DNA from: an uncultured Eubacteriales bacterium
GTDB lineage: Bacteria; Bacillota; Clostridia; Oscillospirales; Acutalibacteraceae
DNA: 64,000 nucleotides
Reading direction: 5' to 3'
NCBI GenBank assembly: GCA_934630515.1
Contig: CAKTVV010000001.1
Coordinates: forward strand, 124,001-188,000
The notes under the pieces are model-generated. The model saw nothing but the letters and a program-made list of their open reading frames with translations. It had not been told where the DNA came from and made no database searches. Both the position numbers and the translations under genes were made by a program. Positions 24,028-32,184 of this stretch are shown one piece after another. The stretch's first letter is position 1. The number at the start of each line of letters is the position of its first letter.

Positions 24028-24942
24028 ATGGTTCTGACAGTCACCTGTAATCCGGCGCTGGATTATTTGATGACGGTCTCCGGGCTGCACCCGGGGGAAA
24101 CCAATCGGGCGGAGGAGACCCGGCTGCGTGCCGGCGGAAAGGGACTGAACGTGTCCCGGATGCTGGCGGCCTTTGGCGTAGAGACCCGGGCGGTGAGCTT
24201 CAGCGCCGGGGATACCGGGGTCATGCTGGAGACCTTGCTGGCGGCGGAGCCCTTCCCCACCGAGTGGATCCGGCTGCCCCGGGGGCGCACCCGCATCAAC
24301 GTCAAGCTGACGGGGACGGAGGAGACCGAGGTGAACGCCCCCGGCGCACCCGTGCCGGAGACGGCATTCCGGGCGCTGGAGGAGCGGGTGCGTGGCTTGC
24401 AGGCGGGGGATGTACTGTGCCTGAGCGGCAGTCTGGCGCCCGGCATGACGCCGGACAGCTATGCCAGGCTGCTGCAGGCAGTGCCCGCCGGGGTGAAGGC
24501 AGTGGTGGATACCGTGGACGAGCCCTTGCGGCGCACGCTGACGCATCGTCCGTTTCTCATCAAGCCCAACCGGGCGGAGCTGTCCCAGCTGGTGGGGCAG
24601 GCGCTGCCTACGCCGGCGGCGGTCGAGGCGGCAGCCCAAACGCTGCGGCAGCAGGGGGTGGAGCAGGTGCTGGTCTCGCTGGGCGGCGAGGGTGCGCTGC
24701 TGGTGTCAGGAGACGGCGTGTGGTATCAGCCCGCCCCCGCCGGGCGGGTGCGCTGCGCCGTCAGCGCCGGTGACAGCATGATCGCCGGATTCCTGACGGC
24801 GGTCTCCCGGGGCGAGCCGCTGCCCGAGGCACTGCGGCTGGCGGTCGCCACCGGCAGCGCCGTGACCTTTGCCGGGGGCAGCGTAACGGCGGATACCGTA
24901 GCACAGGTGCGGCGGCAGCTGCCCGCCACCGTCCGACAATAA
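24028..24942 (+). CDS. 1-phosphofructokinase family sugar kinase (PfkB superfamily)
   Basis: This 304-residue kinase has the FruK/LacC signature: TVTCNPALDYLM at the N-terminus, GGKGLNVSRMLAAFG, LSGSLAPGM, LIKPNRAELSQLVG and the catalytic-base motif SAGDSMIAGF. It phosphorylates fructose 1-phosphate or possibly tagatose 6-phosphate. No PTS or regulator gene lies next to it, so the substrate is uncertain. The ATG at 24028 begins 4 bases after mnmA; the longer frame lies inside mnmA. Confidence 0.88.
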   Translation: MVLTVTCNPALDYLMTVSGLHPGETNRAEETRLRAGGKGLNVSRMLAAFGVETRAVSFSAGDTGVMLETLLAAEPFPTEWIRLPRGRTRINVKLTGTEETEVNAPGAPVPETAFRALEERVRGLQAGDVLCLSGSLAPGMTPDSYARLLQAVPAGVKAVVDTVDEPLRRTLTHRPFLIKPNRAELSQLVGQALPTPAAVEAAAQTLRQQGVEQVLVSLGGEGALLVSGDGVWYQPAPAGRVRCAVSAGDSMIAGFLTAVSRGEPLPEALRLAVATGSAVTFAGGSVTADTVAQVRRQLPATVRQ

Positions 24943-25005
24943 CCGACTGCCCCACCGCAGCGAACCCGGCGGCTGTCTGGAACGTCCCCGACGCTTATCA
25001 TAGCG

Positions 25006-25042
25006 AAAAAGAGCTCTCGGCAAAATTGCCGAAAGCTCTTTT
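25006..25042. terminator. Bidirectional terminator between kinase and LOTUS-protein genes
   Basis: Arms at 25008-25023 and 25026-25041 pair almost perfectly and are flanked by A-run on the left and TTTT on the right, so converging transcripts from both sides can end here. Confidence 0.85.
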
Positions 25043-25135
25043 CATTGGCAGAATACCGGAACCAACGCATAGCGCCGCCCCACTGCGAGCCGTCCGAAGA
25101 GGCTGCACATAGCCGTTCCCTAAGCGTCGGACAGC

Positions 25136-27181
25136 TCAATCCTCATCGTCCAGATCGTCCTCATCATTCAGCGCCGCACGCTCCGCAGCCGCCAGCAGCC
25201 CCGGCTGCAGCCAGTCGCTGTCCGGACGGGACACCAGCCGGCTGTCCTGATACGCCAGCGACAGGGGGAGGACGGTCTCCCCCTGATAGGAGCCGTTGGA
25301 ATGGCGGGATACCACCAGCGCCAGATCCACCTTGCTTTCGTCCACCAGCGCCAGCGGCAGCAGCAGCGAGCCCCGGTTCTGGCGGGGGAAATACATGGGG
25401 ATCGCCGTTTTATAGTTCCATTCCACCCGCTTGAGCGCCAGATCGGTGGCGTCCTGCAGGCGGTTCTTTAACCGGTTGAGCGTACGGGGATCCTCCCGGA
25501 TGCGCTCGCCCAATCGGGCAAAATACGCAATGCGGCGGCTGTCCAAGGCGTTCAGTGCTTCGGCAGTATCCAGCCCCATGCCGTCAATGCTCAGCATCTC
25601 CACCGGGCAATTATCCCACAAAAAGTCCGCCGGCAGCCGGGAGCAGCGCTCGATCAGCATATGCGTATAGTCGCAGGACAGCGCTCCGGTGGAGGTGTCG
25701 TAAAACATATTTTCTATGCGGTTTTCAAAATAATCCGCCTTTTTCGGCAGGGGATTGAATACACGAATGAGGGTCTTTCCGGCGTCCTCGCCCGGGATCG
25801 CAAAGGCTACCAGCCGCCAGTAGCGATTCCCCTTATCCACCGTGCATTTCTTAAACAGCGCATAGATATACTCGTATTTCCGATCCACCAGCCCGGTATT
25901 AAAGGAGGCGTACTCATCCTGAGGATCGTCGGATTCGGGATCGTGGCTGATGAGAATCTTCTTCTCATAGACCAGCCGCAGGAAGGTGTATTTGAGATAG
26001 CGGCGCAGCACGGCATACGCATTGCGGGGGTCGTCGCTGCCGCCGCTCCAGTCCTCCGGCAGCGCCAGCCGGGCCAGGATCTCCAAGTTATTCCCGCTGA
26101 TGGCAGCCCAGGCAAACAGATCTATATCCGGCGAGGGCGTCCGCTGCAGCTGGGGCTGGGGCGGCACCTTCGGCAGCGGTGCAGCCGTCGTTGCGGCGGC
26201 GGTACCGGGACGCAGCCGCACATAGCGGACCGGCGTTTTGCCGCTCTCCTCCGGGGTGACCACCCGATACTCCAGCAGCTCCGGAAAAGCGGCAAGAAAT
26301 GCCTGGAGCTTGGCGAAGCCGTATTGCTTATAGGAAAGTCCGGCGCCCGCCAGCGCAGCGCCGAAGGGCGCCAGATCCACCCACTCCCCCGGCTGGGTCT
26401 GCAGGCTGCGCAGCGCAGCCGTCAGCACGGCAGCGCAATGCGCCTGATCGGCTGGGGACAGCGTGGGCTCCGCTGCCGGAGCGGATGCCGGCGGCACAGG
26501 CTGGGACGGCAGTGCAGGCTGAGACGGCTGGCACGGCTGAGCCGTCGCTGCGACGGCGGTACCGGGACGCAGCCGCACATAACGGACCGGCGTTTTGCTG
26601 CTCTCCTCCGGCGTGACCACCCGATACTCCAGCAGCTCCGGAAAAGCGGCAAGAAATGCTTGGAGCTTGGCGAAGCCGTATTGCTTATAGGAAAGCCCGG
26701 CGCCCGCCAGCGCAGCGCCGAAGGGCGCCAGATCCACCCACTCCCCCGGCTGGGTCTGCAGGCTACGCAGCGCAGCCGTCAGCACGGCGGCACAATGCGC
26801 CTGATCGGTCGGGGACAGCGTGGGCTCCGCTGCCGGAGCGGATGCCGTCGGCACAGACTGAGCCGCCGGCGCAGGCTGGGACGACGGTGCAGCCGTCGCT
26901 GTGACAGCAGTACCGGGGCGCAGCCGCACATACAGCACGGGCGGCTTGTCCGGGCGCTCCACGCTGTCCCGCAGCTCCAGCAGCTCCGGAAACAGCAGCA
27001 GAAAATCCCGCAGCCGGGCGGCGTGCTTTTTATAGACTATCTGCCGGGCGGCGAGAGCGTTGCCCACGGCGGCGGAAAATACCCATCCCTCGGGATCGGC
27101 CGCCGCCTCGGTCAATATCGTCCCGAGCATCTCGGTATAGCGGGCTTTTTCATCGGCGGTAACAGGAAGCACTGCCTCCAT
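25136..27181 (-). CDS. Triple OST-HTH/LOTUS-domain protein with C-terminal DUF3825
   Basis: The 681-residue product has three LOTUS-like winged helices: residues about 9-88, 121-209 and 240-328. Each ends in a YVRLRPGTA strand and is joined by Ala/Pro/Gln-rich linkers. Copies 2 and 3 differ at only two of 89 residues. Residues about 352-660 match DUF3825 (NTGLVDRKYEYIYALFKK, VFNPLPKKADYFENRIENMF). LOTUS domains bind RNA, including G-rich RNA; DUF3825 has no firmly known function, and the fusion suggests an RNA-linked role. The C-terminus is acidic (LNDEDDLDDED). It lies 25 bases after ygiQ and is probably co-transcribed. Confidence 0.75.
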   Translation of the reverse strand: MEAVLPVTADEKARYTEMLGTILTEAAADPEGWVFSAAVGNALAARQIVYKKHAARLRDFLLLFPELLELRDSVERPDKPPVLYVRLRPGTAVTATAAPSSQPAPAAQSVPTASAPAAEPTLSPTDQAHCAAVLTAALRSLQTQPGEWVDLAPFGAALAGAGLSYKQYGFAKLQAFLAAFPELLEYRVVTPEESSKTPVRYVRLRPGTAVAATAQPCQPSQPALPSQPVPPASAPAAEPTLSPADQAHCAAVLTAALRSLQTQPGEWVDLAPFGAALAGAGLSYKQYGFAKLQAFLAAFPELLEYRVVTPEESGKTPVRYVRLRPGTAAATTAAPLPKVPPQPQLQRTPSPDIDLFAWAAISGNNLEILARLALPEDWSGGSDDPRNAYAVLRRYLKYTFLRLVYEKKILISHDPESDDPQDEYASFNTGLVDRKYEYIYALFKKCTVDKGNRYWRLVAFAIPGEDAGKTLIRVFNPLPKKADYFENRIENMFYDTSTGALSCDYTHMLIERCSRLPADFLWDNCPVEMLSIDGMGLDTAEALNALDSRRIAYFARLGERIREDPRTLNRLKNRLQDATDLALKRVEWNYKTAIPMYFPRQNRGSLLLPLALVDESKVDLALVVSRHSNGSYQGETVLPLSLAYQDSRLVSRPDSDWLQPGLLAAAERAALNDEDDLDDED
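26198..26464 (-). repeat. Direct repeat, third LOTUS copy
   Basis: This 267-base unit encodes residues 240-328 of the LOTUS/DUF3825 protein and matches 26555-26821 with only about ten differences, most of them synonymous. The repeat period is 357 bases. Confidence 0.9.
26555..26821 (-). repeat. Direct repeat, second LOTUS copy
   Basis: This unit encodes residues 121-209 of the same protein and is the near-identical partner of 26198-26464. The first LOTUS domain (residues 9-88) is clearly diverged, so the duplication of copies 2 and 3 is recent or kept similar by gene conversion. Confidence 0.9.
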
Positions 27182-27206
27182 CGTTCATTCTCCTTACACA
27201 CGTTGG

Positions 27207-29129
27207 TTACTTCTTCTTCGGGCGGCTGTAGCGGCTGAATTTCTTTTTATCCGCCGGGCGGCGGGAAGCCGGGCGCTGCCCGGGAGCGGCTCCGGTGCCG
27301 GGTCTTGTCCCGGATCGGCGGGCGGGCGGCTCCGGGTCGGATGCCACCAGACAGCCCTTGCCGGTGCCGATCAGGTCGTAGCGCCCGGCTTTTTTCAGGG
27401 CGCTCAGAACCAGCCGCCGGTTCTCCGGACGGTAGTATTGCAGCAGCGCCCGCTGCTCCGCCTTTTCCTGAGGCGTGCGGGGGACATACACCGGCTGCAG
27501 GGTCATGGGATCCAGCCCCGTATAGAACATACAGGTGGACACCGTGCCGGGGGTGGGATAAAAATCCTGCACCTGCTCCGGATGCAGCCCCTCTTTTTTG
27601 AGGAATTGCGCCAGCTTCACCGCATCGTCCACGGTGCTGCCCGGGTGAGAGGACATGAGATAGGGAACCAGATATTGCTTTTTTCCCTCGCTCTCGGTCA
27701 GCTCATAGAACCGCTTACGGAATTTTTCATAGGTGCCGAAATGGGGCTTGCCCATCCGATCCAGCACCCGGTCAGACACATGCTCCGGCGCCACCTTCAG
27801 CTGACCGCTGACGTGGTGGCGGATCAGCTCCTTGAAAAACCGCTCGTCCGGATCGGCGATCAGATAGTCGTAGCGGATCCCGGAACGGATGAACACCTTT
27901 TTGACCCCCGGGATCTGCCGCAGTCGCCGCAGCAGGGTCAGATAATCGCTGTGATCCACCTTCACCGCCGGACACATCTCCGGGGCAAGGCATTTCCGGT
28001 CCTTGCACAGCCCCCGCTTCAGCTGGGCATCGCAGCTGGGCGCCCGAAAATCGGCGGTGGGGCCGCCCACATCGTGGATATAGCCCTTGAAATCCGGCAT
28101 CTGCGTGATGCGCTCCACCTCCGCCGCCACGCTGTCGTGGCTGCGGGAGGTCACCTGCCGCCCCTGATGGGAGGCGATGGCGCAGAAATTGCAGGCACCG
28201 TAGCAGCCCCGGTTGTGGATGACGGAAAACTTCACCTCAGCGATGCCCGGCACGCCGCCCAGCGGCTCGTAGCTGGGGTGGTAGGTGCGCATATAAGGCA
28301 GCCCATAGACCCAGTCCAGCCCCTCGGTCTCCAGCGGCGGGGAGGGGGGATTCTGCACCAGAATATACCCGCCGTGCCGCTGGATCACCGCTTTCCCCCG
28401 GACAGCGTCCTGCTCCTGCTGCTGGATGCGGCAGGCGATGGCGTATTGCCGCTTGCCGCTGTCGGTGGGGGCGCTGACCAGCTCATAGGTGGGGCATTCG
28501 GCGCAGGGCATGGGGCGATATTCCGCCGCCGCCACCCGATAGCAGGTACCCAAAATATCGGTGAGCGTGCGGATATCCTCCCCGGCATCCAGCCGCTGGG
28601 CGATCTCCACGATATGCCGCTCCCCCATGCCGTACATCAGCAGATCGGCGTCGGTATCAAACAGGATGGAGGGACGCACCCGGTCCTCCCAGTAGTCGTA
28701 GTGAGCAAACCGGCGCAGGGATGCCTCCAGCCCGCCGATCGCCAGCGGCACCGCCCCATACAGCCGGCGGATCGCCTGACAGTATACGATGGTCGCCCGG
28801 TCGGGGCGCAGCCCCGCCTTGCCGCCGGGGGAATAGGCGTCCTCGCTGCGGCGGCGCTTGGCGGCGGTATAATGCGCCACCATCGGATCGATGTTGCCGC
28901 CGTTGACCAAAAACGCCAGCCGAGGCTTGCCGAACCGCTGATAGTCGGCGTCCCGTTGAGGCTGGGAGACAATGCACACCTTAAAGCCCTTCGCCTCCAG
29001 CACCCGGGAGATAATAGCGGTGCCGAAGCTGGGGTGATCCACATAGGCATCCCCGGTCACGATGACAAAATCCGGCTGCTCCCAACCATATGCCTGCATT
29101 TCTTCGACGGTCAGAGGTAAAAACGGCAT
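27207..29129 (-). CDS. ygiQ: YgiQ family radical SAM protein
   Basis: The product (640 residues) has the radical SAM cluster motif CYGACNFC in VIHNRGCYGACNFCAIASHQ, the N-terminal FVIVTGDAYVDHPSFG block, and a basic C-terminal tail (DKKKFSRYSRPKKK). YgiQ proteins are widespread but their reaction is not established; a role in RNA or protein modification is usually suspected. The ATG at 29129 has a GGGAG site and fits the family start. The downstream neighbour is the LOTUS/DUF3825 gene. Confidence 0.92.
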   Translation of the reverse strand: MPFLPLTVEEMQAYGWEQPDFVIVTGDAYVDHPSFGTAIISRVLEAKGFKVCIVSQPQRDADYQRFGKPRLAFLVNGGNIDPMVAHYTAAKRRRSEDAYSPGGKAGLRPDRATIVYCQAIRRLYGAVPLAIGGLEASLRRFAHYDYWEDRVRPSILFDTDADLLMYGMGERHIVEIAQRLDAGEDIRTLTDILGTCYRVAAAEYRPMPCAECPTYELVSAPTDSGKRQYAIACRIQQQEQDAVRGKAVIQRHGGYILVQNPPSPPLETEGLDWVYGLPYMRTYHPSYEPLGGVPGIAEVKFSVIHNRGCYGACNFCAIASHQGRQVTSRSHDSVAAEVERITQMPDFKGYIHDVGGPTADFRAPSCDAQLKRGLCKDRKCLAPEMCPAVKVDHSDYLTLLRRLRQIPGVKKVFIRSGIRYDYLIADPDERFFKELIRHHVSGQLKVAPEHVSDRVLDRMGKPHFGTYEKFRKRFYELTESEGKKQYLVPYLMSSHPGSTVDDAVKLAQFLKKEGLHPEQVQDFYPTPGTVSTCMFYTGLDPMTLQPVYVPRTPQEKAEQRALLQYYRPENRRLVLSALKKAGRYDLIGTGKGCLVASDPEPPARRSGTRPGTGAAPGQRPASRRPADKKKFSRYSRPKKK

Positions 29130-29163
29130 GATACACGCTCCCTGTACAGTTCTTAACAGCTCT

Positions 29164-29192
29164 ATGTTACCACATTCCCGGGGCAGTCGCAA
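29164..29192 (-). promoter_or_regulatory. Promoter of ygiQ and the LOTUS gene
   Basis: On the minus strand TTGCGA (29192-29187) and TAACAT (29169-29164) are 17 bases apart, 35 bases upstream of the ygiQ start codon. Confidence 0.55.
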
Positions 29193-29224
29193 GTGCCGGG
29201 GCGAAAAATCGGAGCGATCGACCG

Positions 29225-29270
29225 AAAAAAGCAAACGCTCCCCCTGCTTTGGTGTAAACAAGGGGAGCGA
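29225..29270 (-). terminator. Terminator of the symporter gene
   Basis: On the minus strand an 8-bp CGCTCCCC/GGGGAGCG stem with an 18-base loop is followed by TTTGCTTTTTT. It begins 7 bases after the symporter stop codon. Confidence 0.8.
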
Positions 29271-29276
29271 TCCGTA

Positions 29277-30680
29277 TTATTTCAGCAGCAGATTCAGCAG
29301 ACCGGTGGAGGTCAGGAACAGCACCAGCATCACCAGCGGCACGACGTATTTGATCATTACGCTGTACAGCTTGGCACGGCGGAAGGTCTCGCCGTTCTTC
29401 TCCGCCTCCGCCACGATCCAGCGGGGTCCGACGACCCAGCCCACCAGAATGCTGGTGAGCAGACTGATGAAGGGCATCAGCACATTATTGCTGATATAAT
29501 CCACCAGATCCAGCAGCTGCGCCGTGCTGCCGGTGGGAAGCTGCAGCTCAAAATACAGCAGATTGTATCCCAGACAGATCAGCACCGCTGTTCCCAGCGA
29601 ATACAGCCCGATGATTGCGCACATTTGCTTGCGGCTCTTATGGAAAATCTCCATGCAGTTGGCGACCAGCGTCTCCATCACCGACACGCAGCTGGTCAGC
29701 GCCGCAAAGCCCAGCGCCAAAAAGAAGGCGACCCCCACGATCCGTCCCACCACGCTGCCCATGGCGGAGAAGACCCGGGGCAGGCTGATAAAGGTCAGAC
29801 TCGGCCCGCTGGCCATGCCCTCTTTCCCCAAAAACACATAAACTGCGGGGATGATCATCATGCCCGCCAAAAACGCCACCCCGGTGTCGAACAGCTCCAC
29901 CCGGTTGTTGGCTTTATTCAGGTCCACATCGTCCTTCAGATAGCTGCCGTAGGTGATCATGATACCCATGCTCACGCTCAGGGAGAAAAACAGCTGGCTC
30001 ATCGCATCCAGCAGCACATCCAGGAACCGCCGCACCGTCATACCGGTGAAATCCGGCTTCAGATACACCATCAGCCCCTGCAGCCCGGTGCGGGTGACGC
30101 CGTCGCTGTCGGTATGGGACAGGGTCAGCGAGAAGATCGTGATCCCCAAGATCAGCAGCAGCAGACCCGGCATCAAGATACGGGAAAACGTTTCGATGCC
30201 CTTTTCCACGCCCCGGTATACCACAAAGGCAGTCAGCGCCAGAAACAGCAGCATAAACGCCAGCGGCGGCACCCGGGAGGTGATGAACGAGGTAAAAAAG
30301 CCGTCCGTCGCCGACGCCGAGCCGTCGGACACCAGATATACGGTGAAATATTTCGTGATCCAGCCGCCGATGACCGAATAATACGTCATGATCAGCGCCG
30401 GCACCAAAAAGGTCAGATACCCGAGAAATTTCCACTTGGGATGCATCGTGCCGAAGGCGTGGAGCGCATTCTGCTTAGTCCTGCGCCCGATCGCCACATC
30501 CGTCGTCAGCAGCACAAACCCGAAGGTCAGCACCAGCACCAGATAGGTCACCAGAAACAATCCGCCGCCATCCTTAGCGCACAGATACGGGAAACGCCAG
30601 ATGTTCCCCACGCCCACCGCACTGCCGGCGGCAGCCAATACATAGCCCAGCGAGCCGCTGAAGCTGCTTTTCTTTTCCAT
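29277..30680 (-). CDS. Sodium-dependent transporter, neurotransmitter:sodium symporter (NSS) family
   Basis: This 467-residue membrane protein is of the LeuT fold. Helix 1 contains the sodium/substrate motif AAAGSAVGVGNIWRFPYLC, and helix 8 contains ALGFAALTSCVSVMETLVAN. It has about 11-12 predicted spans, typical of bacterial NSS members (TnaT-like), which import amino acids with Na+. The amino acid cannot be predicted with confidence. It is transcribed alone between its own promoter and terminator. Confidence 0.92.
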   Translation of the reverse strand: MEKKSSFSGSLGYVLAAAGSAVGVGNIWRFPYLCAKDGGGLFLVTYLVLVLTFGFVLLTTDVAIGRRTKQNALHAFGTMHPKWKFLGYLTFLVPALIMTYYSVIGGWITKYFTVYLVSDGSASATDGFFTSFITSRVPPLAFMLLFLALTAFVVYRGVEKGIETFSRILMPGLLLLILGITIFSLTLSHTDSDGVTRTGLQGLMVYLKPDFTGMTVRRFLDVLLDAMSQLFFSLSVSMGIMITYGSYLKDDVDLNKANNRVELFDTGVAFLAGMMIIPAVYVFLGKEGMASGPSLTFISLPRVFSAMGSVVGRIVGVAFFLALGFAALTSCVSVMETLVANCMEIFHKSRKQMCAIIGLYSLGTAVLICLGYNLLYFELQLPTGSTAQLLDLVDYISNNVLMPFISLLTSILVGWVVGPRWIVAEAEKNGETFRRAKLYSVMIKYVVPLVMLVLFLTSTGLLNLLLK

Positions 30681-30768
30681 TTTTTCTTCCTCTCATTGCA
30701 TTGGAGACGGAGCTTTCCCTTGCTTCCGCCCCCGGGTACCGCCGCCCGTACAGACAATCAACCCTGCT

Positions 30769-30797
30769 ATTGTACCCTTTTGAGCAGAATTTGTCAA
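30769..30797 (-). promoter_or_regulatory. Sigma-A promoter of the NSS symporter
   Basis: On the minus strand TTGACA (30797-30792) and TACAAT (30774-30769) are 17 bases apart. The remaining 30798-30920 stretch shows nothing else convincing. Confidence 0.85.
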
Positions 30798-30923
30798 CAG
30801 CGCACCCGAGCGCTGTCAGACAGCCGGCAAAAAGCCGACGTACGCTCTCATCGACTGCGCCCGGCGCCGCTGTCCGCATCCTCGGCGGCGGTAAACACCG
30901 CTCCTCCGGCTCCCCCGCAGAGT

Positions 30924-30952
30924 AAAAGAGGACCTCCATGAGGAGGTCCTCT
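30924..30952 (-). terminator. Terminator of kdgK
   Basis: A perfect 11-bp stem (30927-30937 with 30942-30952, 4-base loop) follows the kdgK stop by 10 bases and runs into TTTT on the minus strand. Confidence 0.8.
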
Positions 30953-30962
30953 CTTGCTTTTC

Positions 30963-32057
30963 TCAGCGTACGACCCGTGCGTTGCCGCCGCCCGCCAGCT
31001 TCAGTACCTCGGCTTTCGTCGCCATGGTCAGATCGCCGGGGGTGGTCATCGCCAGAGCCCCGTGGGCGGCACCGATATTCAGCGCCTCCTGCAGGTCACG
31101 GCCGTCCAAAATTCCAAACACCAGCCCGGAGGCGAAGCTGTCGCCGCCGCCGACCCGGTCAAAGATCTGCAGATTTTCAAAGGAACGTGCCTGCACCAGC
31201 TTTTCGCCGTCAAAGCCCATAGCGCTCCAATCGTTAAAGGACGCCGAGCGCACCGTCCGCAGGGTGGTGGCGGTCAGCTGCACATTGGGATACGCAGCGA
31301 TCACCCGCCGCATCATGGCGGCATAGCCGTCCAGCGACAGGGAGGTAAGGTTCTCATCGTTGCCCTCGATCTCAAAGCCCAGACAGGCGGTGAAATCCTC
31401 CTCGTTGCCGATCAGCACATCCACATAATGGGCGATCTCCCGGTTGACCTCCCGGCACTTTTCCTGTCCGCCGATGGATTTCCACAGGGAGGGGCGATAG
31501 TTCAGGTCATAGGACACCACGGTGCCGTACTTCTTTGCCGCCTTCAGCGCCTCCAGCACCACGGCGGCGCTGTTCTCGGACAGAGCCGCATAGATGCCGC
31601 CGGTATGCAGCCAGCGCACCCCCAGCTCCCCGAAGATGTGATCCCAGTCCACCTCACCGGGCTTGAGCTGGGAGATGGCGGTGTTGCCCCGGTCGGAAAC
31701 GCCCAAAGCGCCCCGCACCCCGAAGCCACGCTCGGTGAAATTCAGCCCGTTGCGCACCGTGCGCCCGATGCCGTCAAAGGGCTTCCATTGGATGAGAGAA
31801 GCGTCCACGCCCCCCTGCCGCACGAAATCCTCGATGAGATGTCCCACCTCGTTATCCGCCAGCGCCGTCACCACACCGCCCCGCAGCCCGAAGCAGTGGG
31901 TCAGTCCGTAGGTCACGTTATACTCGCCGCCGCCGGCCCACACATCGAACCGGCGGGCGCCCCGGATACGGCCCTCCGCCGGATCCAGACGCAGCATGAT
32001 CTCGCCCAGCGACAGACAGTCGTAGCGGCAGCTTTCCTTATCCCGTAATTGAATCAT
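30963..32057 (-). CDS. kdgK: 2-dehydro-3-deoxygluconokinase (PfkB-family sugar kinase)
   Basis: The 364-residue product matches the long Clostridia form of KdgK: YDCLSLGEIMLRLDPAEGRI, WAGGGEYNVTYGLTHCFG, a VSYDLNYRPSLWKS block, and the catalytic-base motif RVGGGDSFASGL. It phosphorylates 2-keto-3-deoxygluconate to KDPG, which the aldolase encoded at 13.5-14.1 kb would cleave. The ATG at 32057 has AAGGAG upstream; it is a single-gene unit with its own promoter and terminator. Confidence 0.88.
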   Translation of the reverse strand: MIQLRDKESCRYDCLSLGEIMLRLDPAEGRIRGARRFDVWAGGGEYNVTYGLTHCFGLRGGVVTALADNEVGHLIEDFVRQGGVDASLIQWKPFDGIGRTVRNGLNFTERGFGVRGALGVSDRGNTAISQLKPGEVDWDHIFGELGVRWLHTGGIYAALSENSAAVVLEALKAAKKYGTVVSYDLNYRPSLWKSIGGQEKCREVNREIAHYVDVLIGNEEDFTACLGFEIEGNDENLTSLSLDGYAAMMRRVIAAYPNVQLTATTLRTVRSASFNDWSAMGFDGEKLVQARSFENLQIFDRVGGGDSFASGLVFGILDGRDLQEALNIGAAHGALAMTTPGDLTMATKAEVLKLAGGGNARVVR

Positions 32058-32116
32058 ACATACACACTCCTTATGATGCGGCGATGCCCCGCCGCAATGA
32101 ATCATTTCAGAGAATT

Positions 32117-32145
32117 ATTGTACTGTATCCGCCGCCGAATTGCAA
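32117..32145 (-). promoter_or_regulatory. Promoter of kdgK with TTGCAAT half-sites
   Basis: On the minus strand TTGCAA (32145-32140) and TACAAT (32122-32117) are 17 bases apart. The -35 is part of ATTGCAA, and a second TGCAAT lies at 32161-32166, resembling the half-sites around the AraC-type gene, though here the cores are 20 bases apart. Confidence 0.65.
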
Positions 32146-32184
32146 GCATCGGCACACTTCTGCAATCTTTCCGGCACGATTCGG

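Noticed and set aside
25661..27238. 525-residue + strand open frame
   Set aside because: It is the reverse shadow of the LOTUS/DUF3825 gene; its repeats simply mirror the LOTUS duplication.
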